Origin: Methylophilales bacterium LSUCC0135
Lineage (GTDB): Bacteria; Pseudomonadota; Gammaproteobacteria; Burkholderiales; Methylophilaceae
Reading direction: 5' to 3'
Length of the DNA stretch: 64,000 nt
Assembly: GCA_001704575.1 (NCBI GenBank)
Contig: MCAW01000002.1
Location: 186,158-250,157, forward strand
Of the stretch, positions 43,208-54,980 are shown in pieces. The number at the start of each line of letters is the position of its first letter. Position 1 is the first letter of the stretch. A program made the position numbers and the translations under genes. The notes beneath the pieces are model-generated. The model made no database searches. It was not told the DNA's origin and saw nothing but the letters and a program-made list of their open reading frames with translations.

Positions 43208-43678
43208 ATGAATATAAACCTGACACTCTTTGCGCAGGCTATTACATTCGCGGTGCTGATTTGGTTTACAGCCAAGTTCATATGGCCACCTTTGCTGGGT
43301 GCCATTGAAAAGCGTCAGAAAGAAATCGCGGATGGTTTGGCAGCGGGTGAACGAGGTCGTAGTGAGCTGGAGCAGGCTGCGAAACGTTCGGCCGAGACCA
43401 TAGATGAAGCCAAGTTGCGCGCAAGCGATATCATTTCCCAGGCTGAAAAGCGTGCGACAGAAATCGTTGAAGCTGCCAAGGAGGCTGCCAAAACCGAAGG
43501 TGATCGCATCATCGCCGGTGCCAAGGCCGAGATCGATCAAGAAGTCAACCGCGCCAAGGAGGGTTTGCGTCAGCAGGTTTCAGCGCTGGCGGTGGCTGGC
43601 GCAGAGAAGATTCTGCGTAAAGAGATTGATGCCAAGGCCCATGCAGACATGCTGAACACTATCGCCAACGAGCTCTAG
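43208..43678 (+). CDS. atpF: ATP synthase F0 subunit b
   Basis: The product is the 156-residue peripheral stalk: one N-terminal membrane helix ([19 protein letters not shown]) followed by a long charged coiled coil rich in Ala, Glu and Lys. Length and layout are typical. It precedes atpH by 17 bases. Confidence 0.96.
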   Translation: MNINLTLFAQAITFAVLIWFTAKFIWPPLLGAIEKRQKEIADGLAAGERGRSELEQAAKRSAETIDEAKLRASDIISQAEKRATEIVEAAKEAAKTEGDRIIAGAKAEIDQEVNRAKEGLRQQVSALAVAGAEKILRKEIDAKAHADMLNTIANEL

Positions 43679-43695
43679 GAAAGACAGGCACGATC

Positions 43696-44232
43696 ATGGC
43701 TGAAGCAATCACTATCGTTAGACCTTACGCTGTTGCCGCGTTCCGGCTGGCAAAGCAGAACAAGGCGCTGACCAAATGGTCGGAAATGCTGAGTTTTGCC
43801 GCTGCCGTTGCCGCTGATGAGCAGATGAAGGCTTACATCGATAATCCCAAAGTAACAGCAGCTGCGCTTGAGCAGATGTTTTTGTCGATCTGCGATAAAA
43901 AGCTCGACGAATCCGGTGTCAATCTGATCAAGTTGCTTGGCGAATACGGCCGTCTGGCATTGTTGCCGGAAGTTGCCAAGGCATTTGAAGAGCTGAAGGC
44001 TGAGGATGAAGGCGTGCTGGAAGCGGAAATCACCGCTGCCGCAAAACCTTCCGACACTGCAGTAAAAGCCTTGGTGGCGCGTCTGGAAACCAGATTCGGC
44101 AAGAAAATCGAAGCAAGCGTCAAGGTTGATCCCGAGCTTATCGGCGGGATCAAGATCGTGATTGGCGATACCGTCATCGACGCTTCCGTCCGCGGCCAAC
44201 TTCAAGAGTTGGCCTACACGCTTAAAAGTTAG
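43696..44232 (+). CDS. atpH: ATP synthase F1 subunit delta
   Basis: This 178-residue subunit connects the b stalk to the alpha3beta3 head. It begins AEAITIVRPYAVAAFRLAKQ and ends with the conserved DPELIGGIKIVIGDTVIDASVR block. It lies between atpF and atpA. Confidence 0.96.
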   Translation: MAEAITIVRPYAVAAFRLAKQNKALTKWSEMLSFAAAVAADEQMKAYIDNPKVTAAALEQMFLSICDKKLDESGVNLIKLLGEYGRLALLPEVAKAFEELKAEDEGVLEAEITAAAKPSDTAVKALVARLETRFGKKIEASVKVDPELIGGIKIVIGDTVIDASVRGQLQELAYTLKS

Positions 44233-44274
44233 GCCGCTCATTAATTAGGCCTTCATGGGTCAGGAGACAGAGTA

Positions 44275-45816
44275 ATGCAGTTATCTACATCAGAAATCAG
44301 TGAACTGATTAAAAGCAGGTTGGAAAATTACGATACCAGTGCAGAAGCACGTACCCAGGGTACGGTCATTTCTGTGACAGACGGTATCGTCCGTATTCAC
44401 GGCTTGTCCAATGTCATGTCCGGTGAAATGATTGAATTCCCGGGTAACACCTTCGGCCTCGCGCTCAACCTCGAGCGAGATTCCGTTGGTGCCGTTGTTC
44501 TGGGCAGCTACGAGCACATCACCGAAGGCGATACCTGTAAGTGCACAGGCCGCATTCTCGAAGTGCCTGTCGGCCCCGAGCTGGTTGGCCGTGTGGTCAA
44601 TGCGCTGGGTCAGCCGATTGATGGCAAGGGCCCGGTCAATGCCAAGCTGACAGACAAGATCGAAAAGGTTGCACCTGGCGTGATTGCCCGTAAATCCGTT
44701 TCGCAGCCGGTACAAACCGGCTTGAAGTCGATCGACTCGATGGTACCGGTCGGCCGTGGTCAGCGTGAACTGATCATTGGCGACCGTCAGACCGGTAAGA
44801 CCGCAGTTGCTGTTGATGCCATCATCAACCAGAAGGGTCAGAACATGACCTGTATCTACGTTGCGATCGGCCAGAAGGCTTCGACGATTGCCAACGTAGT
44901 GCGCAAGCTGGAAGAAAACGGCGCCATGGCATACACCATCGTTGTTGCCGCTTCTGCTTCCGACTCTGCTGCGCTGCAGTTCATTGCACCTTACGCCGGT
45001 TGTACCATGGGTGAATACTTCCGTGACCGTGGCGAAGATGCGCTGATTGTTTATGATGACCTGACCAAGCAGGCGATTGCCTACCGTCAGATTTCCCTGC
45101 TGCTGCGTCGCCCACCGGGCCGCGAAGCCTATCCTGGAGACGTGTTCTACATTCACTCCCGTCTGCTTGAGCGCGCAGCTCGCGTTAACGAGGAATATGT
45201 CGAGAAGTTCACCAACGGTGAAGTCAAGGGCAAGACCGGTTCTCTGACTGCGTTGCCAGTGATTGAAACCGCTGCCGGTGACGTTTCTGCATTCGTACCG
45301 ACCAATGTGATTTCGATTACCGACGGCCAGATCTTTCTGGAAACAGACCTGTTCAATGCCGGTATCCGCCCTGCGATCAACGCCGGTATTTCGGTGTCCC
45401 GCGTTGGTGGTGCCGCACAGACCAAGGTCATCAAGAAGCTCGGCGGCGGTGTGCGTCTGGCACTGGCTCAATACCGTGAACTGGCAGCGTTCGCACAGTT
45501 CGCATCCGATCTGGACGAAGCAACCCGCAAGCAACTGGAACGCGGCCGCATGTTCACCGAGCTGATGAAGCAGGCACAGTATGCACCTTTGAGCGTTTCC
45601 AACATGGCCTTGACCTTGCTGGCAGCCAACAAGGGCTACTTCGATGACGTGCCTGTGGATCGTGCTCTGGCATTTGAATCCGCATTGCACTCCTTCATGG
45701 CTTCCAAATACAAGAGCCTGATGGACAAGATCGAAGCGACCAAGGATTTGGCCGGCGACGACGAAAAGGCTGTAGAAGCCGCAATTCAGGACTTCAAAGC
45801 CAACAACGCGTACTAA
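44275..45816 (+). CDS. atpA: ATP synthase F1 subunit alpha
   Basis: The 513-residue regulatory nucleotide-binding subunit has P-loop [13 protein letters not shown], the arginine-finger region [13 protein letters not shown] and the N-terminal crown beginning [16 protein letters not shown]. Family length and gene order match. A GGAG ribosome site precedes the ATG. Confidence 0.98.
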   Translation: MQLSTSEISELIKSRLENYDTSAEARTQGTVISVTDGIVRIHGLSNVMSGEMIEFPGNTFGLALNLERDSVGAVVLGSYEHITEGDTCKCTGRILEVPVGPELVGRVVNALGQPIDGKGPVNAKLTDKIEKVAPGVIARKSVSQPVQTGLKSIDSMVPVGRGQRELIIGDRQTGKTAVAVDAIINQKGQNMTCIYVAIGQKASTIANVVRKLEENGAMAYTIVVAASASDSAALQFIAPYAGCTMGEYFRDRGEDALIVYDDLTKQAIAYRQISLLLRRPPGREAYPGDVFYIHSRLLERAARVNEEYVEKFTNGEVKGKTGSLTALPVIETAAGDVSAFVPTNVISITDGQIFLETDLFNAGIRPAINAGISVSRVGGAAQTKVIKKLGGGVRLALAQYRELAAFAQFASDLDEATRKQLERGRMFTELMKQAQYAPLSVSNMALTLLAANKGYFDDVPVDRALAFESALHSFMASKYKSLMDKIEATKDLAGDDEKAVEAAIQDFKANNAY

Positions 45817-45857
45817 GAGCACGCTTACTGACGCTTAATAGATAGGCAGATTAGACA

Positions 45858-46739
45858 ATGGCCGGTAGCAAAGAGATTAGAACCAAGATCAAGAGCGTGG
45901 AAAACACGCGCAAGATCACCAAGGCGATGGAAATGGTGGCCGCATCGAAAATGCGCAAAGCGCAGGATCGCATGCGTGCTGCGCGTCCGTATGCGGAAAA
46001 AATCCGCAATGTGGCGGCTCACCTTTCCAAGGCCAATCCCGAGTACAAGCATCCGTTCATGATCAAGCGCGATACGGTCAACAACGTTGGTGTGATCGTC
46101 GTCAGCTCCGATAAGGGTCTTTGCGGCGGTCTAAATACCAATGTGTTGCGTATGTCGCTGAACCGCATGAAAGCGTGGGAAGCCGAGGGCAAAGGCGTTA
46201 CCGTCAGCGCCATCGGCAACAAGGGTTTCGGTTTCATGAACCGTGTGGGCGGCGACCTCAAATCGCATGTCGTCGGTCTTGGCGATACCCCACACATGGA
46301 AAAGCTGATCGGTGCGATCAAGGTGATGCTCGATGCTTACGTTGCCGGTGAAATCGATCAGCTTTACATCTGCTATACCCGCTTCATCAATACCATGAAG
46401 CAGGAGCCGGTGATGGAGCAGCTGTTGCCACTTTCCACCGAGCAGCTGGCAGAGGAAGACGGCAGCGCTAAGGGTCATTGGGACTACATATATGAGCCCG
46501 ATGCGAAAAGCGTTCTGGACGATTTGATGACCCGCTATATCGAATCCCTGATCTATCACTCGGTTGCCGAGAACATGGCTTCTGAGCAAAGTGCACGTAT
46601 GGTCGCCATGAAGGCCGCTTCTGATAATGCCAAGAACGTCATCGGCGAACTGAAGCTGGTCTACAACAAGGCGCGTCAGGCAGCGATTACCAAGGAAATT
46701 TCGGAAATAGTCGGCGGCGCAGCGGCGGTCAGTTCATAA
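45858..46739 (+). CDS. atpG: ATP synthase F1 subunit gamma
   Basis: The central-shaft subunit has 293 residues. The N-terminal helix includes [23 protein letters not shown] and the C-terminal helix [30 protein letters not shown] is the conserved middle block. It is placed between atpA and atpD. Confidence 0.97.
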   Translation: MAGSKEIRTKIKSVENTRKITKAMEMVAASKMRKAQDRMRAARPYAEKIRNVAAHLSKANPEYKHPFMIKRDTVNNVGVIVVSSDKGLCGGLNTNVLRMSLNRMKAWEAEGKGVTVSAIGNKGFGFMNRVGGDLKSHVVGLGDTPHMEKLIGAIKVMLDAYVAGEIDQLYICYTRFINTMKQEPVMEQLLPLSTEQLAEEDGSAKGHWDYIYEPDAKSVLDDLMTRYIESLIYHSVAENMASEQSARMVAMKAASDNAKNVIGELKLVYNKARQAAITKEISEIVGGAAAVSS

Positions 46740-46761
46740 CGAAAGCAGCAAAGCAGTTTGA

Positions 46762-48222
<1,461 letters not shown>

Positions 48223-48281
48223 TGATGCGTGCACGTCACGTGCGCTGCAACAGATTCATTTACAGCTAAAGAGAACAGACC

Positions 48282-48707
48282 ATGGCAATGACAATACATG
48301 TAGACGTAGTAAGCGCTGAAGAATCCATCTTTTCCGGTGAGGCAGAGTTTGTTGCCGCGCCGGCCAAGATGGGCGAAGTCGGTATTTACCCTCGCCATAC
48401 GCCGATGATTACGCCGATCAAGCCTGGTGCATTGCGCATCAAGCTGCCGGATGAAGCCGAAGAGCAGTTGATTTTCATTTCTGGCGGCGTGCTGGAAGTC
48501 CAGCCAGGCGTGGTGACCGTGCTGGCAGATACCGCGATTCGCGGCCATGATCTGGACGAAGCCAAGGCCAATGAAGCCAAGGCGGCGGCAGAGGAAGCGA
48601 TGCGCAATGCGAAGAGCGACATTGATTTTGCCAAGGCAGAAAGCGAATTCGCAGCGATGGCAGCACAGATCGCCGCGATTCAGAAACTCCGCAAGATCAA
48701 ACACTGA
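48282..48707 (+). CDS. atpC: ATP synthase F1 subunit epsilon
   Basis: The 141-residue rotor subunit has an N-terminal beta-sandwich ([39 protein letters not shown]) and a C-terminal helical hairpin that can inhibit ATP hydrolysis. It is last in the atp operon and is followed by a terminator. Confidence 0.96.
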   Translation: MAMTIHVDVVSAEESIFSGEAEFVAAPAKMGEVGIYPRHTPMITPIKPGALRIKLPDEAEEQLIFISGGVLEVQPGVVTVLADTAIRGHDLDEAKANEAKAAAEEAMRNAKSDIDFAKAESEFAAMAAQIAAIQKLRKIKH

Positions 48708-48752
48708 AAGATCAAGCACTAAGCGCTTCACCACCAATCAGCAGCAAACATC

Positions 48753-48784
48753 AAGGCAGCCCCGACAGGCTGCCTTTTGTTTTA
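48753..48784 (+). terminator. Rho-independent terminator after atpC
   Basis: AAGGCAGCC and GGCTGCCTT form a 9-bp stem around CCGACA, followed by a T-rich TTGTTTTAT tract. It ends the atp operon before glmU. Confidence 0.85.
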
Positions 48785-48828
48785 TACTTCATCATCCTCA
48801 CCTACCGTTTTTTTCATTTTTCAAATAC

Positions 48829-50205
48829 ATGAGCCCAACACCACTCAATATCGTCATACTTGCCGCAGGCAAAGGTACGCGCATGCATTCCGCCAAGACG
48901 AAGGTGCTGCATGCGTTGGCGGGCAAGCCGTTGCTCGGGCATGTGCTTGATGCTGCGAAAGCACTTAATCCCGCCAGCATCATCGTGGTGTACGGTTATG
49001 GCGGTAACGCAGTGCGAGACGTTTTCAAGGAAGAAAAGATAGTCTGGGTAGAGCAAAAAGAACAATTGGGCACCGGCCATGCCGTGCAGCAAACCCTTTC
49101 CGCGCTGGACAAGAATGGCAGGACGTTGATTTTGCTCGGCGACGTACCTTTGCTCAACATCGAAACCTGTCAGCGCTTGCTGCAAAAAACTGCGCCGTTG
49201 GGTTTGCTGACAGTAAGAAAACCGGACCCGACAGGCTACGGGCGGATTGTACGCAACGCAAACGGCCGTATCGCTGCAATTGTCGAGCACAAAGATGCGA
49301 CTGAAGAGCAACGCAGCATCAACGAAGTGAACACCGGGATCATGGCGGTCGATAACGCTACACTTGCCCGCTGGCTCGGCAATCTTAAGAATCACAACGC
49401 ACAAGGCGAATACTATCTGACCGACATCGTCGCCATGGCGGTGGCTGAAGGCCATGAAGTCGCAAGTGAAACGACGTATGATGAATCTTCGGTCGAAGGG
49501 GTTAATTCCAAGCAGGATCTCGCCGGCTTGGAACGGGTTTATCAGATGCGCAAGGCCACTGACTTGTTGCAGACAGGCGTTACCCTGAGTGATCCGTTCA
49601 GGCTCGATGTGCGGGGTGAACTGCAAACCGGCCGCGACGTGGAAATCGATGTGGGTTGTATTTTTGAAGGCAGCGTCACACTGGCCGATGGCGTCAGTAT
49701 CGGCGCCTATTGTGTGATCAAGGACAGCAGCATTGGCCCGGGCACGAAGATTGCTCCTTTTACGCACATCGATAGCGCGGCTGTCGGTCCCGAATGCCGT
49801 ATCGGTCCTTACGCCCGCATACGTCCCGGTACAGCGCTTGGAAAAGAGGCGCATATCGGCAATTTCGTCGAACTGAAAAACGCCCAGGTGGATGATGGCA
49901 GCAAAATCAATCACCTGAGCTACGTCGGCGATGCGACGGTGGGTAAATCGGTCAATATCGGTGCCGGTACCATTACCTGCAATTACGATGGCGCCAACAA
50001 GTTCCGTACCGTCATCGAGGACAATGCCTTTATCGGTTCGGATACGCAACTGGTGGCGCCAGTGACTGTGGGGGCAGGCGCCACCGTAGGGGCGGGTTCC
50101 ACCATTACGAAGGATGCGCCGCCGGGTGAACTGACCATTTCGCGTGGCAGGCAGCTGACAGTGCGTGGATGGAAACGGCCGGTCAAAATAGTAAAGCAAG
50201 GATAA
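48829..50205 (+). CDS. glmU: Bifunctional UDP-N-acetylglucosamine pyrophosphorylase / glucosamine-1-phosphate N-acetyltransferase
   Basis: This 458-residue enzyme makes UDP-GlcNAc for peptidoglycan and LPS. The N-terminal uridyltransferase has LAAGKGTRMHSAKTKVLH, and the C-terminal half is a left-handed beta-helix of hexapeptide repeats (IGPYARIRPGTALGKEAHIG). ATG 48829 matches family N-termini; the open frame reaches back into atpC but is not coding there. glmS follows 9 bases later. Confidence 0.97.
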   Translation: MSPTPLNIVILAAGKGTRMHSAKTKVLHALAGKPLLGHVLDAAKALNPASIIVVYGYGGNAVRDVFKEEKIVWVEQKEQLGTGHAVQQTLSALDKNGRTLILLGDVPLLNIETCQRLLQKTAPLGLLTVRKPDPTGYGRIVRNANGRIAAIVEHKDATEEQRSINEVNTGIMAVDNATLARWLGNLKNHNAQGEYYLTDIVAMAVAEGHEVASETTYDESSVEGVNSKQDLAGLERVYQMRKATDLLQTGVTLSDPFRLDVRGELQTGRDVEIDVGCIFEGSVTLADGVSIGAYCVIKDSSIGPGTKIAPFTHIDSAAVGPECRIGPYARIRPGTALGKEAHIGNFVELKNAQVDDGSKINHLSYVGDATVGKSVNIGAGTITCNYDGANKFRTVIEDNAFIGSDTQLVAPVTVGAGATVGAGSTITKDAPPGELTISRGRQLTVRGWKRPVKIVKQG

Positions 50206-50214
50206 AAGAAAAAT

Positions 50215-52047
50215 ATGTGTGGAATCGTAGGGGCGGTCGGTTCGCGCAACATCGTACCCGTATTGATCGAAGGCCTGAGCCGCCTTGAATATCGCGGCTA
50301 TGACTCCGCCGGGGTGGCCGTATTGGCCGGAGACCGCATCAGGCGCGTACGTACGGTCGGTCGCGTCGCGACCATGCAGGAAAAGGCCAATGCGGAGCAA
50401 CTCACCGGTTTCGTCGGTATCGGCCATACGCGTTGGGCAACCCACGGCGGCGTGACGGAGTCCAATGCCCACCCTCATGTTTCCAGAGGTGAGATCGCCG
50501 TTGTGCACAACGGCATCATCGAGAATCACGATCAACAAAGACAGCGTCTGCAAGCGATTGGTTATGCCTTTGAATCACAGACCGACACCGAAGTGATTGC
50601 TCACCTCATTCACCATTATCTGAGCCAGGGCAATACGCTGCTGGTTGCCGTACAGGCTGCAGTCAAGGAACTCACCGGCGCGTTTGCCATCAGCGTCGTC
50701 GCCCTCCATTCCCCTGAAAACATGGTTTGTGCCAGACAGGGTTGCCCCCTGTTGATCGGCTTGGGTGATGGCGAAAACTTTATTGCTTCCGATGTTTCTG
50801 CTGTCCTGGCAGTAACGCGCAAGGTCATCTATCTTGAAGATGGCGACGTTGCCAGCATCGCACGCGAACGGGTCAGCATTTATGGTGTTGATGGCAACCC
50901 GGTAGAGCGCAGGATTCATCTAAGCGATGTGTCGCTGGCATCGATGGAGCTGGGTCCTTATGCACATTTCATGCAGAAGGAAATCCACGAACAGCCGCGC
51001 GCATTGACCGATACCATCGAAGCCTTGATCGACGATGCCAGTTTCAGCCCGGCCTTGTTCGGGGAGCCAGCCGCTGAGGTTTTTGCACAAGTAGACAGCT
51101 TGCTGATTCTGGCAGCAGGCACCAGCTATTATGCCGGGCTTACCGCCAAATACTGGATCGAAAGTATTGCCGGATTGCCGACCGCAGTCGAGATCTCCAG
51201 TGAATACCGTTACCGTCAATCGGTCCCCAATCCAAGGCAGTTGATTGTCACCATTTCGCAATCCGGTGAGACACTCGACACCATGGAAGCGCTGAAGCAT
51301 GCCAAGTCACTCGGTCAGGAATTAACACTGGCGATTTGCAACGTGCAGGAAAGCGCGATTCCGCGTGCCTCCAGACTGATTCTTTACACCCGTGCCGGTG
51401 CTGAAATCGGCGTAGCTTCGACCAAAGCCTTTACTACGCAGCTGGTTGCGCTGTTTACTTTGGCGGTCACGCTGGCCAAACAGCGCGGTTTGCTTGCACC
51501 GGCGCAGGAAAATGCCTATCTGGATGCATTGCGTCATCTTCCCGGTAGTGTGCAATATGCCCTCAATCTCGAACCGCAAATCCGTGAATGGGCCAAAGCT
51601 TTTGCCAACAAACAGCACGCATTGTTCCTTGGTCGCGGCGTGCATTATCCGATCGCGCTTGAAGGCGCATTGAAACTGAAGGAAATTTCTTACATTCACG
51701 CAGAAGCCTACCCTGCCGGTGAACTCAAGCATGGTCCGCTGGCACTGGTCGATAGCGAAATGCCTGTCGTCGTGATCGCGCCCAATGATGCTTTACTGGA
51801 AAAGGTGAAATCCAATATGCAGGAAGTCGCCGCGCGCGGCGGCGAACTGTTCGTGTTTGCCGATGCCGACAGTCACTTCACTGAAAGCCGCGGCGTACAT
51901 GTGATCCGCACACCGCGACATGTCGGTGTGCTTTCACCGATACTGCACACCATCCCGGTGCAGTTGCTGGCGTACCACGCGGCCTTGCTCAAGGGCACGG
52001 ATGTCGACAAACCAAGGAATCTTGCAAAGAGCGTCACAGTGGAGTAA
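50215..52047 (+). CDS. glmS: Glutamine-fructose-6-phosphate aminotransferase
   Basis: The 610-residue enzyme commits fructose-6-phosphate to amino sugars. The nucleophile Cys2 is in [25 protein letters not shown] follows in the glutaminase domain, and two SIS domains ([24 protein letters not shown]) lead to the conserved C-terminus [12 protein letters not shown]. It is co-transcribed with glmU. No glmS ribozyme is seen, as expected for a Gram-negative. Confidence 0.98.
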   Translation: MCGIVGAVGSRNIVPVLIEGLSRLEYRGYDSAGVAVLAGDRIRRVRTVGRVATMQEKANAEQLTGFVGIGHTRWATHGGVTESNAHPHVSRGEIAVVHNGIIENHDQQRQRLQAIGYAFESQTDTEVIAHLIHHYLSQGNTLLVAVQAAVKELTGAFAISVVALHSPENMVCARQGCPLLIGLGDGENFIASDVSAVLAVTRKVIYLEDGDVASIARERVSIYGVDGNPVERRIHLSDVSLASMELGPYAHFMQKEIHEQPRALTDTIEALIDDASFSPALFGEPAAEVFAQVDSLLILAAGTSYYAGLTAKYWIESIAGLPTAVEISSEYRYRQSVPNPRQLIVTISQSGETLDTMEALKHAKSLGQELTLAICNVQESAIPRASRLILYTRAGAEIGVASTKAFTTQLVALFTLAVTLAKQRGLLAPAQENAYLDALRHLPGSVQYALNLEPQIREWAKAFANKQHALFLGRGVHYPIALEGALKLKEISYIHAEAYPAGELKHGPLALVDSEMPVVVIAPNDALLEKVKSNMQEVAARGGELFVFADADSHFTESRGVHVIRTPRHVGVLSPILHTIPVQLLAYHAALLKGTDVDKPRNLAKSVTVE

Positions 52048-52079
52048 CTGATGGTGCAATCAATATATAGCGCCGTGTT

Positions 52080-52505
52080 TTGATAAGTCTAATTGAAGTT
52101 ACCTGGAATGCTGAGCAAAAAGTGCTCAGTACAATACGCACGACCGTTTTCATTGATGAGCAGCATGTGCCGCCCGAGCTGGAATGGGATGGCCTCGACG
52201 CAGAGGCGCTGCACTTGCTTGCTTGTAATGCGGCAGGAGATGCCATTGGATGCGCCAGAATTTTGTCCAGCGGCATCATAGGTCGTATGGCGGTGTTGGC
52301 GCCGTGGCGCGGCATGGGTGTTGGTATGGCTTTGTTGCATAAAGCGTTGCAAGTTTGCCGCGAACGCGGCTGGGGCGATGTCCGGCTTTCAGCGCAGATT
52401 CATGCGATTCCGTTTTATGAGAAAGCCGGTTTTGTCGTCTGCAGTGAGGAGTATCTGGATGCCGGCATTCCGCATCGGGATATGCGTATGGCAGCGCCTG
52501 ATTAA
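52080..52505 (+). CDS. GNAT-family N-acetyltransferase (ElaA/YjcF-like)
   Basis: This 141-residue single-domain acetyltransferase has the acetyl-CoA loop APWRGMGVGMALL (R/Q-x-x-G-x-G/A) and the C-terminal IPFYEKAGFVVCSEEYLDAG typical of YjcF/ElaA relatives. The N-terminal VFIDEQHVPPELEWDGLD block is also shared with them. The start is TTG 52080; the first ATG downstream would delete the first strand. The acceptor substrate is unknown. Confidence 0.85.
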   Translation: MISLIEVTWNAEQKVLSTIRTTVFIDEQHVPPELEWDGLDAEALHLLACNAAGDAIGCARILSSGIIGRMAVLAPWRGMGVGMALLHKALQVCRERGWGDVRLSAQIHAIPFYEKAGFVVCSEEYLDAGIPHRDMRMAAPD

Positions 52506-52559
52506 GGCTTGGGCCGGTTCTTGCAAGCAATTGCTTTTCAATCCGGATGTTTAACGCGT

Positions 52560-52588
52560 TTGTTGATTGCATCCGGCTTCGGTAAAAT
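52560..52588 (+). promoter_or_regulatory. Possible promoter of the fae-like gene with overlapping inverted repeat
   Basis: TTGTTG (52560-52565) and TAAAAT (52583-52588) are 17 bases apart. CCGGATG (52543-52549) and CATCCGG (52570-52576) form an inverted repeat that brackets the -35, and the palindrome AAGCAATTGCTT lies just upstream (52526-52537). These could be operators. Confidence 0.45.
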
Positions 52589-52625
52589 GGCGTTTTTTCT
52601 GCCAATCTCCAATCAAAGGAATTCC

Positions 52626-53177
52626 ATGTCCAAAATCATTTTCAAGGCTGGTGAAGCCACCGTTTTCAGTGAAGGTAAAGATGTTACGGCAGCGATGCCG
52701 GAAATTCTCATCGGTGCCGTTGATGGCCCGGTTGGTACTGCATTCGCCAACATGATGGCGCAAAGCAAGGGTCATACAGCGATGTTCGTCGTGCGCGATA
52801 TCAACCAGCTGGTGCGTCCGGCCGCGATGATGGTACCCAAGGTAACACTGAAGGATTCCATCAATATTGAGCTGTTCGGCGGCGTAGTACAGGCTGCGAC
52901 TGCTGACGCGATCGTCGATTGCGTGATCGAGGGCATCATTCCCAAGGATCAGGTCAACGATCTATGCATCGTTTCCCTGGTCTGGATCGATCCGGGTTGT
53001 GCCGCCTTGGCCAAGGAAGGCAAGCTGGACAAGGCCGACATGTACAAGAACAACTACGAAGCGACCAAGCTGGCGATCAAGCGCGCACTCAATGACGAGC
53101 CTTCGATCGATGAGCTGATCAAGAACCGTCACACCATCAAGCACTGCATGTGGGAAGATAGCTGGGATCAGAAGTAA
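52626..53177 (+). CDS. Formaldehyde-activating enzyme (Fae) homologue lacking the catalytic histidine
   Basis: This 183-residue protein of the Fae family matches through GEATVFSEGKDVT, GPVGTAFANMMAQSKGHTAM, a P-x-x-x-M-V-P-K-VT-like strand, EGIIPKDQVNDLCIV and NNYEATKLAIKRAL. True Fae condenses formaldehyde with tetrahydromethanopterin. From memory of the Methylobacterium enzyme, its proposed catalytic His22 opens the HIDLIIG strand; here the aligned residue is Met24 (MPEILIG), and the C-terminus is longer. This is therefore probably a Fae2/Fae3-type paralogue with altered function. No methanopterin-pathway gene is next to it. ATG 52626 starts at the family N-terminus. Confidence 0.9.
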   Translation: MSKIIFKAGEATVFSEGKDVTAAMPEILIGAVDGPVGTAFANMMAQSKGHTAMFVVRDINQLVRPAAMMVPKVTLKDSINIELFGGVVQAATADAIVDCVIEGIIPKDQVNDLCIVSLVWIDPGCAALAKEGKLDKADMYKNNYEATKLAIKRALNDEPSIDELIKNRHTIKHCMWEDSWDQK

Positions 53178-53199
53178 GACCAGCAGCTGTTACGGATCA

Positions 53200-53240
53200 A
53201 CCTGCCGCTCCATGCAACGCATGGGCCGGCAGGTTTTTTA
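53200..53240. terminator. Terminator between fae-like gene and SulP gene
   Basis: ACCTGCCG and CGGCAGGT pair, with inner CCATGC/GCATGG around AAC, followed by T6. It touches the last codon of the convergent SulP gene. Confidence 0.85.
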
Positions 53241-54878
53241 TTGGCTGCTTTCCGGGCTGGCGTCTTTGAGTTGCGCCAGCGAATCAATCATATTGGCTTC
53301 GCCGAGCTGGCCGGCAAAGCCCGCTTTTTTGAGTTTTTCGAGCACGTTTGCTCGTGTTTCGCATAATACCAGACGGGTGTGATATTTAATGCAGGTGTCG
53401 CGCAGATCCCAGAGTGACTGCATGCCGGTGGCGTCGATGAATGGTACCTGACCCAGGCGCAAGACCAGCGTGTCGGCGTGATGATGGATGTTTTCCAGCG
53501 TGGATTCCAGTCGCTCGGCGGCGCCGAAAAAGAACGGACCTTCCATTGCAAAGACGACGGTTTTATCCGGCAGGACAAAACCGGCATCGCGGATTTCTTC
53601 CTGCAATTGTTGCGGTGATTGCTCGGCGAAGACTATGGCTTCCGCCATGCGCTTCATGAACAGCAAGGCAGCAATCATCACCCCGATATTGACAGCGATC
53701 ACCAGATCGCTGAACACGGTGAGCAGAAAAGTCACCAGCAGTACGGTGACATCGGCTTTGGGCGCCGTGAACAGCATGTGTTTGAAGCGGTGAAGTTCGC
53801 TCATGTTGTAGGCGACGACAAACAGAATGGCAGCGAGTGCACAGAGTGGTATATCTGCTGCCAGCGGCGACAGCAGAAGCACGATCAGCAGCAGCGTGGC
53901 GGCGTGCACGATGCTGGAAAGCGGGCTGTTGGCGCCTTGCCGGATATTGGTGGCGGTTCTGGCGATAGCGCCGGTAGAGGCAAAACCGCCGAACAGCGGC
54001 GAAAAAATATTGCCGATACCCTGCCCCATCAGCTCCTGGTTGGAGTTGTGTTTGCCGCCGGTCATGCCGTCGGCCACTACGGCGGATAGCAGCGATTCGA
54101 TGGCGCACAACAGCGCGATGGTGAATGCCGGCCCGATCAGATGCAGCGCATCGGATACCGTGGTCTGCGGCCAGGCAAAGTCCGGCAGCTGCTGCGGAAT
54201 GCCGCCGAAGGCCGAGCCTATGGTAGCAACACCCTCGAACTGAAAAATCGCCTGCGCCAGCGTTGCCAGTATGATGGCGGTCATAGGTGCTGGAATGCGT
54301 TTGAACAGCCTGGGGGAAATCAGTAATACCAGTAGCGTGAAGAGACCGAGCAAGGCAGTAGCAAGGTGCGTGTCAGCCAGTGCCTGTGTCAGTATCCAGA
54401 ATTTTTCGTGGAAGTGTTCCAGTCCGAGCGTGACCTGTAGTCCGAGAAAATCCTTCCACTGGCCGACGAAAATGATGACCGCGATGCCGCTGGTAAAGCC
54501 GACAATGACCGGATCGGGAATATACTTGATGACGCTGCCCATGCGCGCGAGGGACATCAGAATCAGCATGACCCCTGCCATCAGGGTGGCGATTTGCAGG
54601 CCGGCAATGCCGTATTTGGCGGAAATGCCCGCGAGGATGACGATGAAAGCGCCGGTCGGCCCCGATACCTGAAGGCGGCTACCGCCGAAGACGGCAGCCA
54701 GCGCACCGGCGACGATGGCAGTATAGATGCCTTGTTCGGGCTTGGCCCCGGAAGCGATGGCAAAGGCCATGGCCAGCGGCAGGGCGACTACACCGACGAT
54801 CAGCCCCGAGACGATATTCGCCATCCAGTATTGTCTGGAAAGCAGGCCTGCACGTTTGGCTTCGAGTATGGCAATCAT
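53238..54878 (-). CDS. SulP-family inorganic anion transporter with STAS domain
   Basis: The product has 546 residues. About ten to twelve membrane helices include GLIVGVVALPLAMAFAIASG, the family signature near the N-terminus. A cytoplasmic STAS domain (about 440-540) carries VLRLGQVPFIDATGMQSL, with the Asp-Ala-Thr-Gly anti-sigma-antagonist motif. It is probably a sulfate, bicarbonate or related anion importer; substrate cannot be told from sequence. It converges on the fae-like gene and is divergent from alkB across 102 bases. Confidence 0.92.
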   Translation of the reverse strand: MIAILEAKRAGLLSRQYWMANIVSGLIVGVVALPLAMAFAIASGAKPEQGIYTAIVAGALAAVFGGSRLQVSGPTGAFIVILAGISAKYGIAGLQIATLMAGVMLILMSLARMGSVIKYIPDPVIVGFTSGIAVIIFVGQWKDFLGLQVTLGLEHFHEKFWILTQALADTHLATALLGLFTLLVLLISPRLFKRIPAPMTAIILATLAQAIFQFEGVATIGSAFGGIPQQLPDFAWPQTTVSDALHLIGPAFTIALLCAIESLLSAVVADGMTGGKHNSNQELMGQGIGNIFSPLFGGFASTGAIARTATNIRQGANSPLSSIVHAATLLLIVLLLSPLAADIPLCALAAILFVVAYNMSELHRFKHMLFTAPKADVTVLLVTFLLTVFSDLVIAVNIGVMIAALLFMKRMAEAIVFAEQSPQQLQEEIRDAGFVLPDKTVVFAMEGPFFFGAAERLESTLENIHHHADTLVLRLGQVPFIDATGMQSLWDLRDTCIKYHTRLVLCETRANVLEKLKKAGFAGQLGEANMIDSLAQLKDASPESSQ

Positions 54879-54980
54879 GATGTAGTCCTGATTTTGGCAT
54901 GAATCGGGCAGCCTATACCATAGAACAACAACAGCCGGAGATAGTCTGATCCGCTTATCGGCGCTAAATGGAGTTCAGTG

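Noticed and set aside
44290-45822. 510-codon minus-strand ORF opposite atpA
   Set aside because: It spans exactly the atpA gene, a known effect of codon bias in strongly expressed genes; no independent support.
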